Assembly: GCA_013115135.1 (NCBI GenBank)
Contig: JABANP010000080.1
Span: 1-64,000 of the forward strand
Length of the DNA stretch: 64,000 nt
Direction of reading: 5' to 3'
Source: Perkinsus olseni
Taxonomy: Eukaryota; Perkinsozoa; Perkinsida; Perkinsidae
The notes under the pieces are model-generated. The model was not told the origin of the DNA. It saw only the letters and a program-made list of their open reading frames with translations, and did no database searches. Shown here piece by piece: positions 1-10,805 of this stretch. Positions within the stretch are counted from its first letter, which is position 1. Each line of letters begins with the position of its first letter. A program made the position numbers and the translations under genes.

Positions 1-98
1 GTCTCGTCCATGCTGTCTTCGTAGCCGCAGTCGACACGAAGCAGCCTCCACTTACACCTGCTCATGAACTGAAGAAGAGCCTACTCCTTGATCAATGC

Positions 99-905
99 TC
101 ACGTGCGGCCATCCACGGCGTCCTCATTGATGTTCAGAAAGTCCATATAGCCTCGTAGCGGCTCAGCGCTGTCGCCACGAGGATCCGGATACACGACCCT
201 CACACGGGCCACCTGCTCACAAGCTGACAACGGAAAAGCACAAACGGCGACACTCTCACCTGATGGGATATGCATAGTTGAGGAGAATCGATGAGGTCTT
301 TCGCGCCCTCGTCCGTGAGCGGCTCGAACACAACTCCTTGAGCACTGCCGTTGTTCTCTACACCCTCCGACTGCTCTGTTGCATCGGTCTGTCCTGATAC
401 TGTGTCCAGCATAGGTTGAACAGCACCTACACTCTCGCCGAGCATGCTTCCAATAGCGTTCAACATCTTCTCCCGCACCACCAAACTTCGAACGGTCGGC
501 AGGGATTCTCCGGCCTTCGCAGTGAGGGCAGCGGGCGCCTCCACAACTCCAGGCGGATATTGGGTCCATCTACATTCAGTTCGTGGTTGTCGACAGAACT
601 CAACTATTCAAGGTCTTCAAGTTCTCAGGGACGAGGAAGCTCCAACGGCGGAGCACCCCTTGGAGGGAAGGCGGGTCTCGTGACACCAAGCGACTTACAC
701 GCACTGTACATCCGGTCCATCATCTCCTGCCGGTGGGGCGATTTGTTTCGCTGGGGCCCGCCATGAGGTGTTCTATCGCCAGGGCCTGGCGTGTCGGGTC
801 ATCAGGATTCAGCCCTACGATAATACGAAACAACTACGGCCACGTTGATATTCTACCCACCTCCGGCCGTTATAGCAAAGACTTTTTGGCTCAAGTCTCT
901 CAGCG
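99..905 (-). CDS. Downstream coding exons, unrecognised (likely 3' part of the oxygenase/MORN gene)
   Basis: Three stretches look coding on the minus strand. One near 640-760 contains MMDRMYSACKSLGVTRPAF. A longer one at about 265-540 contains VVREKMLNAIGSMLGESVGA and a Gln/Glu/Asp-rich tail ending CISHQ, followed by a good GTGAGA donor. A last exon encodes VARVRVVYPDPRGD through EDAVDGRT and stops at 99. The intron between the last two is about 45 bp. I recognise no domain. Same strand and short spacing suggest these are the terminal exons of the gene above, but no continuous spliced frame was proven, and the piece could be an independent gene. Confidence 0.35.
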
Positions 906-939
906 CCTCTCTCAGCCCCGATTCTAGAATACTTCTATA

Positions 940-1748
940 CCACGACATGTACTCGGCAGCACTCTGCCGACCAGAGTCGAATGAGCCTGAGATGGTCCCT
1001 CAGACGATAGCGATGAACATGAGCACCTTCCAGACTGACGCCATAGAACTCCTTGCAGTTCACACCCTCCACAAAATGCGAGTACTTGCCGTAGCCATGC
1101 ATCTTCCAGAGTGCCACATCCCCTCGTAACTGAGCACGTCTACCCCTCGGAGCCATTGGGGCGTCTTACGTTTGGTCCTTCTGATGTCGGCCCCTAGGCA
1201 GGCACCCACACGTAGCCTCCAAAGCCTTGGTAAGTGTTGGTGAGGACCCTAGCCGAATCCCCACCTGACGGTGATGGCCCTGTCCCAGCTCGCCAATAGC
1301 CCACCTTTCCTGTCCGTGTAGTCGAAGTGCCCAGTATAGCTATCTCCATTCTTGAACTTCTGAGTGCCGTACACACGGGCTCCACGGTGCCACATCCCCT
1401 TGAAGTGGTGGCCTACTGTTCGACCTCAGCAGCCCTGCCTGCGATATACGGCGCACCTTTATTTCTGTACTCTCCTTCGCCGTGGATTATTTTCCGATAC
1501 TCGATCGGCGGCGGCTGTCCATCCCTCCCTCCTCATCACCGACGGGCTGTGTTATTGGTTCCAATATGTATCTAATGGTCACGTAGCTCAGCCTACCGCA
1601 ATGCTGAAGGGTCCTCACTGTCCGCGATAGCGGCCGCCGTTCGGGAACTTGAACTCTCCGAAGTGCAGCGTGGGAGGGTCGGCGACCTCAGGAAGACGGA
1701 CTGTCCCACCAGCGGCTGCCATGGACTCAATACGGAAATACACAGGCC
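940..1748 (-). CDS. MORN-repeat segment, probably the C-terminal part of the oxygenase gene
   Basis: Reading the minus strand, several exons encode MORN-type repeats. These are FGEFKFPNGGRYRGQ (near 1630-1680), IIHGEGEYRNK (near 1480), FKGMWHRGARVYGTQKFKNG then DSYTGHFDYTDRK (near 1310-1410), and YEGMWHSG followed by MHGYGKYSHFVEG (near 1070-1130). MORN repeats usually bind lipids or act as protein scaffolds at membranes or cytoskeleton. Exons are joined by short introns of about 40-110 bp. Between YEGMWHSG and MHGYGKYS the frame breaks by one base at an A run (1104-1105 on the plus strand), giving either a pseudogene-like break or a sequence error. The segment follows the oxygenase domain with a phase-compatible intron, so I read it as the same gene. 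A separate MORN gene is possible. Confidence 0.55.
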
Positions 1749-3545
1749 CTACAGAATCTCCTCGGCACGGCGTTCAACGCAACTGCGGGAGTTGTATCAG
1801 AGCTCACTACGACGGACACTCTCATCGCCAAGAAACATCTGCGGCCAGCCCTGTGGTTTGAAGTGTATGAACACGTTAGCGACCTCGCCACCCCGGCCCA
1901 GTCTCCCGACTCTGCCGTGTGGGGATGATGCGCTCTCATACAACAGGAGCTCTCCTTCCTCGAGAACGACCTCCCCGAATTCGTCATCGAAGCCTTGAAT
2001 GATCAGAGGCCATTGGGGGCCTGTGGAGCGGACGTTGAGAATGCAACTCAGAATGTGCGTCATCGGTCTGTCTGTATGGACGTGTAACACACTTCCTTCG
2101 CGATAGATCCGTACACCGTAGAGGGCGGTGAACTCGAGGACGTGCGTGCGGCGTATCCACTTGTACAGGGAAGCCATGCATTCGCGACGGACCCTGGCGT
2201 GGAGGTCATCGGGCAAGGTGAGCATCCAGGTGTCGCTCTCAGCCGCCGCCACTCCACCACTCACTAAGGGCATCTCTTCTGGTCGAGCTGCCTGGCGACT
2301 GGATGCGTACCACGCGGTGATATCTTTGCGCAGCGCGAAGGATACTTTACTTCTCTTGTATCCGTTGTTGGTGAACCTTGGATACTTGGTATGCGCAATG
2401 CGGCTGTCCTGTAGTGTTCGGTCGACTATCTCTTGCTGGGCCGCAGACCACATAGATTCCTTCAAGATCAGCTTGGCCATGACGAAATTGCGGTCAGGGC
2501 GGGCGCAGACGAACTCGTCATCTTCGCAACCTTCCCGCCATGCTCCCACCTGAGGCATCGGTGACGCTTCCGAGCCAACACCAGCTCCGGTCACCTTCTC
2601 GCCCAAATCCTCAACCTCGAATCGGGCTCGGAAAAGCTGGTCGCTGTGATCTGTATTCCCGAGCACCTACCGGCGGCACTGGAAGGGTACGTTAACCTTA
2701 CGAAGGGCTGTGGGATGCATTGCCCCGAGGTCCCCATGCGAGGGCTCTGGTTCCGGTAAACTGGTAGGCATGAGTGTGGATGAGAGGCCAACAACGCCAC
2801 GTCCAAGTAGTGCAAACAAAGAGAACATCTGCATTTCCGATCACCGTTGTTGCCGTGCCGTTCAATGGCCACCATTCGAGCACTTCGCCGTTGTCATTGT
2901 CGATGAGATCCTGTACGAGATGAACCAACTGGCGAGGGGGGAGCTGTGAATTCTTTACAGTTACGTGTTTTCCAATGGCCAGGTTGAGGGTATCTTTGCC
3001 TTGTGTTGATGAAAGGTCGACGTCTCTGTGCTTCGGATGATACTCAACTTTGGTAGTGTTTGGAAGATCCCTCATTGGAGTTATCCCAAAGGGACTGTAT
3101 GCGTAGGGTTGAGGTGGACGGGAGGCTGTACCTGATCTCTCCCCAGACCACCAAATCACCCCACCGGAGATCTCTCAGTTCACAGTGACCTTCAGCTTAC
3201 GAGGAGAAGCGCTGCTGCTGAACCTTCCCTAGCCACTCCCAAGGCGGACCTGATCACAGGTGGCCGATGGATGATCGCCGAGTAACACGAATAGGAGTGT
3301 GCAATAGCTCCCTCGAATCATCTCTCGTTTCGACCAACATGATTTGTTCACTCGATGACTGAAATATTTCGGGACAACGCCATCGAAGAGATCCGTAACT
3401 TACCGTCGTCGGGCGTATGAGAATCAAGGGCTCTCACAAACACTTCCACACTGGGCACCTGTGTCGTCACCACTATGTTCACGCGGACTGTTGTTGGGGA
3501 TGCGGCAGAGAGGCATGCCAAGAGGGACAAGGTGGCAACCAACAT
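1620..3545 (-). CDS. Secreted 2-oxoglutarate/Fe(II) oxygenase (prolyl 4-hydroxylase-like), spliced
   Basis: The gene appears to start at the minus-strand ATG at 3545, where the first exon encodes a hydrophobic leader (MLVATLSLLACLSAA) followed by a GTAAGT donor. Middle exons lie around 2700-3140. The catalytic exon (about 1808-2660) shows an HxD iron pair in LHVHTDR and a distal histidine in SSPHGR. It ends in ANVFIHFKPQGW, a strand typical of the algal and alveolate P4H-like branch of 2OG-Fe(II) dioxygenases. Such enzymes hydroxylate protein or small substrates using oxygen, 2-oxoglutarate and iron; here a secretory-pathway location is inferred from the leader. A 59-bp intron (1749-1807) joins this exon in frame to a segment that leads into MORN repeats, so the protein may be a fusion. 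Exact middle splice sites were not resolved. The family call is fairly firm; the substrate is unknown. Confidence 0.72.
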
Positions 3546-3819
3546 GGCCGAGTCAAGCCAACTACCGTCTTCACAGCGACAAGGGTGTGTCTCTATGTCG
3601 TAACATATGCTACCGTGCCGACTAAAATCGATTCTTCGGACTAGTACACCAAGAGGACTTTGAATTGACAACACGCGGCAAAGGCGTCAGAAACATGGCT
3701 GGAGGAGCACGAAGGTGGTGGGTGCCAGCCGCCGCGATCATTCCTGAAAATGACGGGAGAGAAAACAGTATTCAGTAAATGACAATCTACGATGACGATC
3801 CGAAATGGAACTGTCTAAC

Positions 3820-4626
3820 GAGAATATGCTCACGTCTCGAGTCTTTCCAGTGAGACCGCTGATACGCTTCAGTCCATTGCGTTTGATACCGAGCTTGGTA
3901 GACCTGACAACGACGCCGATGATAACAGCGGCGGTCGCTGAAAGGCGCGGTCAGCTCACCGTCGCATCCTGTTGAGCCTTTGGAAGAATCGTGGGCGCTT
4001 CGGGGGCTTATAATAATCCTCCGATCGGATTGTCCGTACCTTGTCGTACCTGGACTGGCACGCTACAGACAGGCTTGAGAGTAGGCTAGGAGACAACGGC
4101 ACTTTCCCTTCTGCAGGAGCTGCATGGCGTTGATACAGGACTTCAACCGCATCTTCGCGCTCCTCTGATAGATCTCATCCACCTTTGCATCGAGTAAGGT
4201 TTCGGGGAAGTTCTTCAACGGAAAGGCAGCCACTTTAAACTTGCTGATTACTTCCCTGACGAATAACAGTCAAATTTATCAGGCCCCGTCTTCTAGGACA
4301 GGATACACCACCACTACTCCCGACGCGTGTGTCAAGGTCGTCAGCGCCTTCTACCATGCATAGAACGCATAGAAATCTCCAAAATTTTCGCCGATTTTCC
4401 CGGTCTCGACAATGCCGTTGACGGCCACCGTTCATATCGAAATGATCGCTGATGGCGGTTAGCCCTTGCTCGCTCCGCTATGCGCTTACCTTGCGGTCAT
4501 ACCAATGTACCGGTGGTCGTAGGGCCAAGGCTCATAAGGCAGCTTGGTGGTTACGGGCTGACCGTAAGGTCTCAACGAGTTCACTTGCATCAACCTCGGC
4601 CCGACTCGCCGAACGAAGCCCGACAT
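3820..4626 (-). CDS. Small spliced protein with mitochondrial-like presequence, unrecognised
   Basis: A minus-strand ATG at 4626 begins MSGFVRRVGPRLMQVNSLRP, an arginine-rich, acid-free leader like a mitochondrial presequence. The exon ends YIGMTA before a GTAAGC donor. The intron that follows (about 41 bp) contains the AGCGGAGCGA motif found in other introns of this window. Further coding-like exons follow: one with VISKFKVAAFPLKNFPET and KMRLKSCINAMQLL (about 4070-4255), and one with VVRSTKLGIKRNGLKRISGL (about 3840-3940). No family is recognised. It could be a lineage-specific respiratory-chain or mitoribosomal subunit, but that is speculation. Exon linkage is not certain. Confidence 0.35.
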
Positions 4627-5088
4627 TATCAGAGGCCCACTGAAGGCGAAAGGGAAGGACTCCCCACGAAGGAAAGGACTCGAACACAACGCGGTCTTGA
4701 GCTTGTCGAATAGGGTCCTGTCGATCACAGCGACCACACTGGCTCGCAAAGGCGAAACAACTAGCCTAATTTTGGCTTCACGAGGGGCTTTCAACATAGG
4801 AGTGGTGAAAATGGCGGCCCCAACAGAGCAAAGAAAGAACCGGCTTCTCAACGCTGATTCTGGTCAGGAGTCGAGCTGAGACCACGAATCTGGGAACTGC
4901 CAAAGGTGCGGGCGGTCTAGAAGCTTTGGAGCTCAGCGCATGAACCCTGGGGTGGCGCATCCCGGGATGCAGAGCAACTTGAACACAACACCATAGTGAA
5001 TGCAACAACGTAACCAACTGTGGTTAATGGTCATCGCCATGTCATGCGATGAATGGTGTAATAAGAGGGATAGGCGTTACTCAGAGCT

Positions 5089-5235
5089 TCACCGTTTAAA
5101 AATCTTAGAGAACAGGCCCGACTTAGGCTTGGTATCACCACCGCCCTTGCCTTTACGATGCAGTCTGACGGCTGAGGTCTCCGTCAGGAGGGCCGCCATC
5201 ACGGCTACGACGAGAGTAAAGCGGGGGAAGTACAT
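5089..5235 (-). CDS. Short secreted basic peptide
   Basis: The minus strand encodes a 48-residue product starting MYFPRFTLVVAVMAALLTET with a clean hydrophobic leader and likely cleavage after TSA. The mature part begins VRLHRKGKGG, is rich in Lys and Gly, and ends SGLFSKIFKR. The Met at 5235 is chosen because it starts the leader; an upstream in-frame Met at 5277 is possible but adds a non-leader stretch. The product looks like a small secreted cationic peptide. The motif RLHR just after the leader superficially resembles host-targeting motifs of other parasites, which I treat only as a resemblance. No homologue is recognised. Confidence 0.45.
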   Translation of the reverse strand: MYFPRFTLVVAVMAALLTETSAVRLHRKGKGGGDTKPKSGLFSKIFKR

Positions 5236-5414
5236 GTTGATTGAGTGTTGGAGGAATGGGAACGCTGAGAAGGCCACGATACACGGACTGAGTTCAACTC
5301 ACCGTGAATGATGCTGTTGGGCAACTGGCGTACATAAGGGGTGGCTCACCACTGATGAGAACTTAGGTGGACTTGGCCCGCCTGCCGCGATCGCAATTCC
5401 ACGCCGAATCTGAT

Positions 5415-5447
5415 AATTTCGTGGCGCAGGCGGAGCGAAGCGAAATC
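5415..5447 (+). repeat. AATTTCGTGGCGC element joined to AGCGR pentamers
   Basis: AATTTCGTGGCGCAG (5415-5429) is followed directly by GCGGAGCGAAGCGAA. Here the two repeated motifs of this window stand side by side, upstream of the LRRC56-like gene and outside any supported coding exon. Confidence 0.6.
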
Positions 5448-5627
5448 CGTTCCTGCAATTTCAATTTGCTGGGCGTAGCGACTTTGCAGTTCCTTCGTCG
5501 GCGCGAGAACAGAATTTCCGCGGCCCCGCCTGAGTTCCTCGTCTCTTTGCTCTGTCAGTCCCGAAGCTCGGTGATGATACGTCCAGTCTTGGGTGGAATG
5601 CTGCTGCAGTTGACTTAGTAACATGCC

Positions 5628-6577
5628 ATGTCGTCGTCAGCCCACTGCCCTCACCCAGCCCTGCCTCCTTTGAGGTGTGATCTAGTCAACGATGTACTGG
5701 AGTGCATGATCAGTGATATTACCGAAGAGTTCATACGGGTAGCAGTCGAAGTGGGAAGGGGCGGTTGGACTGGGAGGGCTTCTGGGTGACAGGCGCACTT
5801 GAAGGACGAGGACACGGATCTTGACAAGGTGACTGAGATTACGATGAAAGTAGTGAAAGTTATGGTATGGGAAGGGTGAGAGCACTTTGTCAGCTGAACA
5901 CCGACGCACACGATATCAGCAGCATAGGAGACCACTTGCCATCCCTTTCCGTCTTGAAGTGGGTCCATGCTGCTCCTACGGGTTCTGTCTAGTGGCTCCT
6001 TCCGTTGCAGCCTCGCTGGCTCCTACATCACCGAGGCACGGAGTCTCGGCACGAGGTTGAGCGGGCTCATCGTACTCAAGTAAGATTCTTTCTGAAATCT
6101 TGGTTGACTCGGTCGACTTTTCAGTTTGTCACGAAGCCATCTGAGTGATCTCTCTGGCATGAGCTCGTTGCTGCCCAGCTTACAAGAGCTGTAAGTCAAC
6201 GGCTCGGGTTTCCATCCGGGAGGTCCCGAGATCGATCCCCCGTGGAGGTACCTCGCCTTTAATTGCCTCACGACGATAAATGGTATCGAGTGGATGGACT
6301 CCCTACAAATTGTGGATCTTGAAGGCAATTCAATACCATCCATCGACCAACTCTCAGCTCTCGCCACTTGTACGTCCCTGCCTTCGCCTTTCCACAGCCT
6401 CTTACCAATACCCTGTCAGGCAGTAGTGTCTGGCAGCTTTCCCTTGAAGGCAATCCCGTGACCCGAAAGGCGTCTCTGAAGGAGATCCTCGAGCTCGTAC
6501 CGGCCCTTGAGGTCCTCGACGATGAGACAAGGGTGGACTGTGTGTGCAACACCGAGGCCATGACACTCACACTGTGA
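5628..6577 (+). CDS. LRRC56: LRRC56/ODA8-like leucine-rich-repeat protein
   Basis: Seven exons join in a consistent frame: 5628-5750, 5793-5864, 5894-5958, 5993-6079, 6125-6190, 6248-6369 and 6420-6577, giving 230 residues. Introns are 29-57 bp. The repeats read LIVLNLSRSHLSDLSGM, LQELYLAFNCLTTINGI, LQIVDLEGNSIPSIDQL and VWQLSLEGNPV, then the LRR cap LVPALEVLDDETR. This order, especially ELY..FN, VDLEGN and LSLEGNPV, matches human LRRC56 and Chlamydomonas ODA8, which take part in outer dynein arm maturation and transport in cilia. The start is the ATG at 5628 because the frame is open and splices cleanly. Coding-like stretches continue to a stop at 7365 (for example LTSQPSDEVGASLVVAGL and LEEAGLSIRQLLDK). 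The gene may therefore be longer if the donor at VDC|GTGTGC is used. Confidence 0.78.
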
Positions 6578-7667
6578 TACTCTGAGCCGCTACCGCCCTT
6601 GCGCAGTTTCCGGCTCAGATTCGACTTATACCGTGGTAGGAGGGCAGGCTCAGGCGTGACCCAATCTGGCTCGTTGACTCGGAAGGTGACGGGAGCGGAG
6701 GTTCGAGAGGTGGGGCGCCTTGCTGTTGACGGGTGCGGTAGTGTTTCTCCAGATGTGTCCGGGACTGGACGAGTTGCTGACGAGTCAGCCGAGTGACGAG
6801 GTCGGTGCTTCGCTGGTTGTTGCTGGCCTGGTAGTCTGGTGGGTGTAGGGCTGTTCCTCGGTTTCGGAGCTGGCCGACGAGGGAAGCGGCTCGGAACCGG
6901 ATGAGTTGTCGTTAGTACTGGAGGAGACCAAGAAGCGGGCTGCAGGGCAGGCTCGGAGTTCGTGGGTAATGGTCAGTCTGTGGTCGCGGGCTGGGTTGTC
7001 TGGTAAATTGACGAGTTCCCAGGGAGGCTTCCTTTCGGCACGTCTGCCGTTCACTGCGAGTACAACAGCGAGCGGTGGTGACCGCCTCACTCGGCCATGT
7101 GAGCTCACGGATCTATCTGTTCAACCGTCATGAGCATGACCCAGGCACGAGGGATACTAAGCCGGCGACGGCGAGGAGCCTCGCGCATGACTCGGCAGCC
7201 CTCCCGTCGAGCTCGTCGGTCCTGACTACCGGGGGAGAGGCTTTCAGTGGCAGCCCTTTGAAGGCGATAAGGTATAGTAAGAGGCAACAGCGGAGCAGAG
7301 ACGAGAAGAGGCCGCCGTCGCTGGAGGAGGCCGGACTGAGTATCAGGCAACTCCTCGATAAGTAGGTCGGGTATCTTAGGTTGGTTTGTGCAAGATACGG
7401 GAGAGGTCAGCTTCTCTATCGCAGGTACCGGATAGATCATGTACCAAACTCTATCACCGGACGCGTCGATCCTTTGGGGAGTCCTCGACGTCATCGCGGC
7501 CGCCGGGCGACTATGTCCCTGGAAATTAGACCTGCCCACCGACGGGTGCTGTATATTACTACCATGTGATGATAACCATTGTTCAAGGCTTTTGTCGTTA
7601 CCACACTTTCTGTTGCATTCCCGGGGAGGGCCATCAGTGTCGGTTGGCAGTTTTTTGGCGTTTCACG
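6578..7667 (+). other. Stretch between LRRC56-like and SPCS2, possible extra 3' exons
   Basis: GC-rich plus-strand stretches contain open, plausible coding segments: around 6720-6830 (LTSQPSDEVGASL), 6860-6960 (SELADEGSGSEPDELSLVLE) and 7200-7365 (KRPPSLEEAGLSIRQLLDK, stop). They could be additional disordered C-terminal exons of the LRRC56-like gene, since such proteins often have a long unstructured tail. A further stretch near 7440-7560 (ILWGVLDVIAAAGRLCPW) is open but not linked to anything. Nothing else is recognised. Confidence 0.3.
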
Positions 7668-8745
7668 ATGGCGGGAGGCTCTTCGACTGCCGTTCATAGA
7701 AAACAACACAATAACCGCGGGGGCAGTGCTGCTACCGGCAACCGTCCTCGCGTAGAGGTGCCCCATGGCATCGAGACACGTAAGTTGAGTATCAGCCTGC
7801 TCGTTGTGCTCACGAACTCGGCGGCTGCCAACATGTTGGTAGGCTCTCCTCGAAGTTGCACTTCGGTGGGGCCGAAAATCTGAGCGTGGTGGGCTGATTT
7901 TGGGAGCACTCGCACAGCACTTTTTAGAGTCTGTCATTATTAACGTAGATATGTGTTCGAGCATACTCCATGCGGCCAGGGTTATCGGCTCCCAATTTGA
8001 TGGTGATTCTCTTAGGTACGGCCAGCAACCTCTACTCGTCGTACGAGATTGTTAAGGCTGTTAATGAGTTCTTGGAGGAGGTAGGTTATAGCAGGATATC
8101 CCCTTTCGTGTTTCTGATACCACTCCTCGCCCAATTCAGGCACTGCCCGCTTTAGGGTATATCGAGGATACCAGCCTGCCGTGGATGAGAATACTCCTGA
8201 TGACTCTGGCTTGCACTGCGGGTGTTATCGGCCAGTTTTTTGTCAAGTTCCCCGCTGTACTACTTGTCTTGTGCACGCATCAACCTTGGATACCTTCATA
8301 CCGTTCAGGAGTCCTCGTTGTTGAAGCTCTGCGTCCTCGGCTACTTCTTTTTTTCTGGGGTCACCTGCCTGGTGGACATGATATGGACCAAATCGAGCGA
8401 CGTGCAGATCAATGACCGGGAGGTAGATTTCAAGGTTTGCTTGGAGTGACGGATGGTGCTCGCCTCAGACTGGCGACAGGATTTTCGTTGATGTGGAGAT
8501 GCAAGGCTTCAGCTCGGAGCTGGTGTTGAGATTGCGCAGTAGCCACCCGAATATGTCAGAGGTAACCTCAGGATACTCGTGTGCATGCGTGCAAATCTTT
8601 GTGTCATGGTCAGGAGATCAAGGAGAGTATTGGCAATTTCTTTCACGAGGACGGCGAGTTAGACGGTCAAGAGCTGCTGACTCGCTTCGATGTCCTCTAC
8701 CGTCGTTTCGCGACTCATAGACGAAGTGCGCTGAAGACAGAATAG
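7668..8745 (+). CDS. SPCS2: Signal peptidase complex subunit 2
   Basis: Exons at 7668-7779, 8016-8080, 8140-8256, 8309-8434, about 8481-8561 and 8614-8745 build the SPC25 family layout. An N-terminal basic stretch is followed by IVKAVNEFLEEALPALGY, then two membrane hairpin helices (ILLMTLACTAGVIGQFF and LKLCVLGYFFFSGVTCLV), and a cytosolic C-terminal domain ending ESIGNFFHEDGELDGQELL. The subunit helps the catalytic SPC11-type subunit remove signal peptides at the ER. The first intron (236 bp) is long for this window. At 8479-8480 the acceptor is followed by one base too many to keep frame (GG where one G is expected), matching other homopolymer breaks here. The start at 7668 has no in-frame alternative nearby. 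Identity rests on the paired helices and the tail. Confidence 0.8.
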
Positions 8746-8756
8746 GAGATGGGGCC

Positions 8757-8774
8757 AATTTCGTGGCGCGGTGA
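8757..8774 (+). repeat. AATTTCGTGGCGC element, copy 2
   Basis: The stretch AATTTCGTGGCGCGGTGA just downstream of SPCS2 is nearly the same as copies at 5415-5429, 22504-22521 and 22680-22697. It lies between genes. Its role is unknown. Confidence 0.55.
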
Positions 8775-9115
8775 CGGTGAAGGCGGCCCTCGCCCCTGTT
8801 AAGGCTGAGGATCAGGATCATTTTCATCTCACCACTCAGTCGAGTTCATAAATATGAGGGACAACTCGTAGTGTCTGCTGACCTGGACACGGCAGCAATC
8901 GTGATGACCATTAAAGCGTGCTTCGACCGGCGGGAAGCATCGCTCCTTCTAATCCTCTCTCTTTGTGCAGCTGTCTCTCCTTTGTGTCGATATCGTCGGT
9001 GAATGGCTTGGTTGAGGGCTAGACAGCTGTTGTGATGGACTTCTATTGAAGGCTTATCGCCACTGTCACGTCCAAATGGTCCCCCTCGAAGGTTGTTTTT
9101 ACTTTGATAACGATT

Positions 9116-9546
9116 ATGTCTAGTGCTACTATCGAGGACCTCGCCAAGGCCATCAAGGCTGGTGAGAAGGTCTCTGTTGTGGATGTTAGAAGCGATGATG
9201 AAGTGAAGGAAAAGCGTAGGACTCCCTCGAGTACTCTCCAGCCCTCCTGAGCGTTGTTCTCCTGAATCAGCCTCGAACCCTGGAAGTATCCATATCCCGA
9301 TCGCTGAGTTCAACGATAGGATTAGTGAAGTTCCCAAGGGCCCTGTTGTTGTGCACTGTGCTATTGGCAAGAGAGCTCGTAAGCCTGGCGGCTGCCATCA
9401 GCTGTTCTCACTTGTCGTTGTTGTGATCAGAGCGTGCTGGTGATGCTTTGAGAGCAGCTGGGTATGCTCCCGTTATGAATGTTACTGATCGTGATGCTGC
9501 GAGGAAGACTGTGGAGGAAGCCAAGGAGCTCGCTCAGAAAATGTGA
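9116..9546 (+). CDS. Rhodanese-domain protein 1, soluble
   Basis: Three exons (9116-9215, 9271-9378, 9431-9546) give 107 residues consisting of one rhodanese domain. Landmarks are VSVVDVRSDDEV, then GSIHIPIAEF, then the active-site loop VVVHCAIGKRA, with the catalytic cysteine in CAIGKRA, and the closing RAAGYAPVMNVT. Single-domain rhodaneses transfer sulfane sulfur or serve as regulatory persulfide carriers. There is no leader or membrane helix, so it is probably cytosolic. Introns fall at the same phase-1 positions as in the next gene, showing that the trio arose by tandem duplication. The gene starts 370 bp after SPCS2. Confidence 0.88.
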
Positions 9547-9775
9547 ATCTAAAAATCACTTTCTTCCGAGAGGTTTCTCGACTGCTAATTCTCATATAAT
9601 ACTTTTCACACTGTCCCCCGCCCGCTTGTAGACGGTCCGGCGACAGAGGTTGAGGAGCCTGGTCAAAAACACCGGTCTCTGGTTTACCACAGACAGCGTG
9701 GTGTTGCCATGATTTGGCGGTGTTGTGGTATGAGGTTCACTCGCTCAGTTCATAGTGTATTCTGTTCCTTTCTAG

Positions 9776-10424
9776 ATGTCCGCTTCCTCTTCGTTTCCCC
9801 TCGTCAATGTAGTCCTCTTGGGCTCAGCCGTGGTCCTCGGCGCTTGGCTGACGGGTTCTGTAGGTAGATTGTTGCCCCTTGTTGGAGTCATTGCTGTTGC
9901 CGTGATGGGTTCTATGATGTCGAGTGACTCTACGACGTCGGCTGATCTGGCCGCCGCCGTCGCCAAGGGGAAAGAAGCTGTCGGTTCTTGACGTGAGAAG
10001 TGCCGGAGAGGTGGCCTCCAAGGGTGAGTAGTATTTACGGTCTCGTGTTGTATCTCGTACCGCTCCTTTCGCAAAAAGTCTCACATCAGCATGTTTTCGT
10101 ATATGCCTTGTTCTTTCAGCTTCCCTTCCTGGCGCCATCGCTATCCCTGGCGGTGAGGTCGAGTCGAGGATCTCCGAGGTCCCCAAGGATGGTCCAGTTC
10201 TCGTCTACTGCGCCTCTGGCATCAGAGCGGGTAAGCTCGTCACCCCCACCGCGTTGTTGTTGCCATGTTGATGCGTAGGTCGCGCTGCCGGGGTGCTTCG
10301 TAGCCACGGTTATGGTCCTGTTATGAGCACAGTGAACTGCGACAGTGCCAAGAAGATCATCGACGAGGTGGAGAAGTTGGCTAAGGAGGGAGCTACTGCT
10401 GTTTCCGAAGAGAAGACGCAGTGA
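9776..10424 (+). CDS. Rhodanese-domain protein 2, N-terminally membrane-anchored, one frame break
   Basis: Exons 9776-10023, 10120-10230 and 10279-10424. The product begins with two hydrophobic stretches (NVVLLGSAVVLGAWLTG and LLPLVGVIAVAVMGSMM), so it is likely tethered to a membrane. After a short Ala/Lys linker comes the rhodanese domain: VLDVRSAGEV, then GAIAIPGGEV, the active loop VLVYCASGIRAG, and RSHGYGPVMSTV. The frame shifts by one base at a GG doublet (9983-9984) exactly between linker and domain; removing one G restores a 167-residue protein. I read this as a probable sequence error, although a genuine truncation after KEAVGS is possible. Its intron positions equal those of rhodanese 1. 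Confidence 0.78.
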
Positions 10425-10805
10425 TTTGAATGACCTGCTGGGCCGATCCAACGCTCGTGACTCCTCTGGCGCTGTCCAAAAATAACGTGCCCGATGGCTG
10501 TGATAGCGAGCGGATGGTCGGCCTCTGCTGTATGACGATTATTTCACTTTATCATCACTAGTAGTGTTTCTATGGACTCTCAGCATTGGGTTCTCAACTG
10601 AAGGGGGATTTGTCTTGCTTGAAACAAAGGAGGACGCTTGGTGACCAGCCAGGAATCGTGTGCTTAGCGGTAATGGCTCATGAGCAGCCGCAGAGAAACT
10701 GAACTGAACTGTTCTTTTGACGCCTGAGAGACTGATTTATTTCCTTAAGCTATGTCTCTTGTGTAAGTCTTCTGTTGTTGTTTTCCCTGCTGTTGTTGCC
10801 TTTCC

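Noticed and set aside
883..895. TTTTTGGCTCAAG, matching the 3' end of the dinoflagellate/Perkinsus spliced-leader sequence
   Set aside because: Only the last dozen bases match, the upstream part differs, and the site is antisense to a coding-like exon. Not a spliced-leader gene on this evidence.
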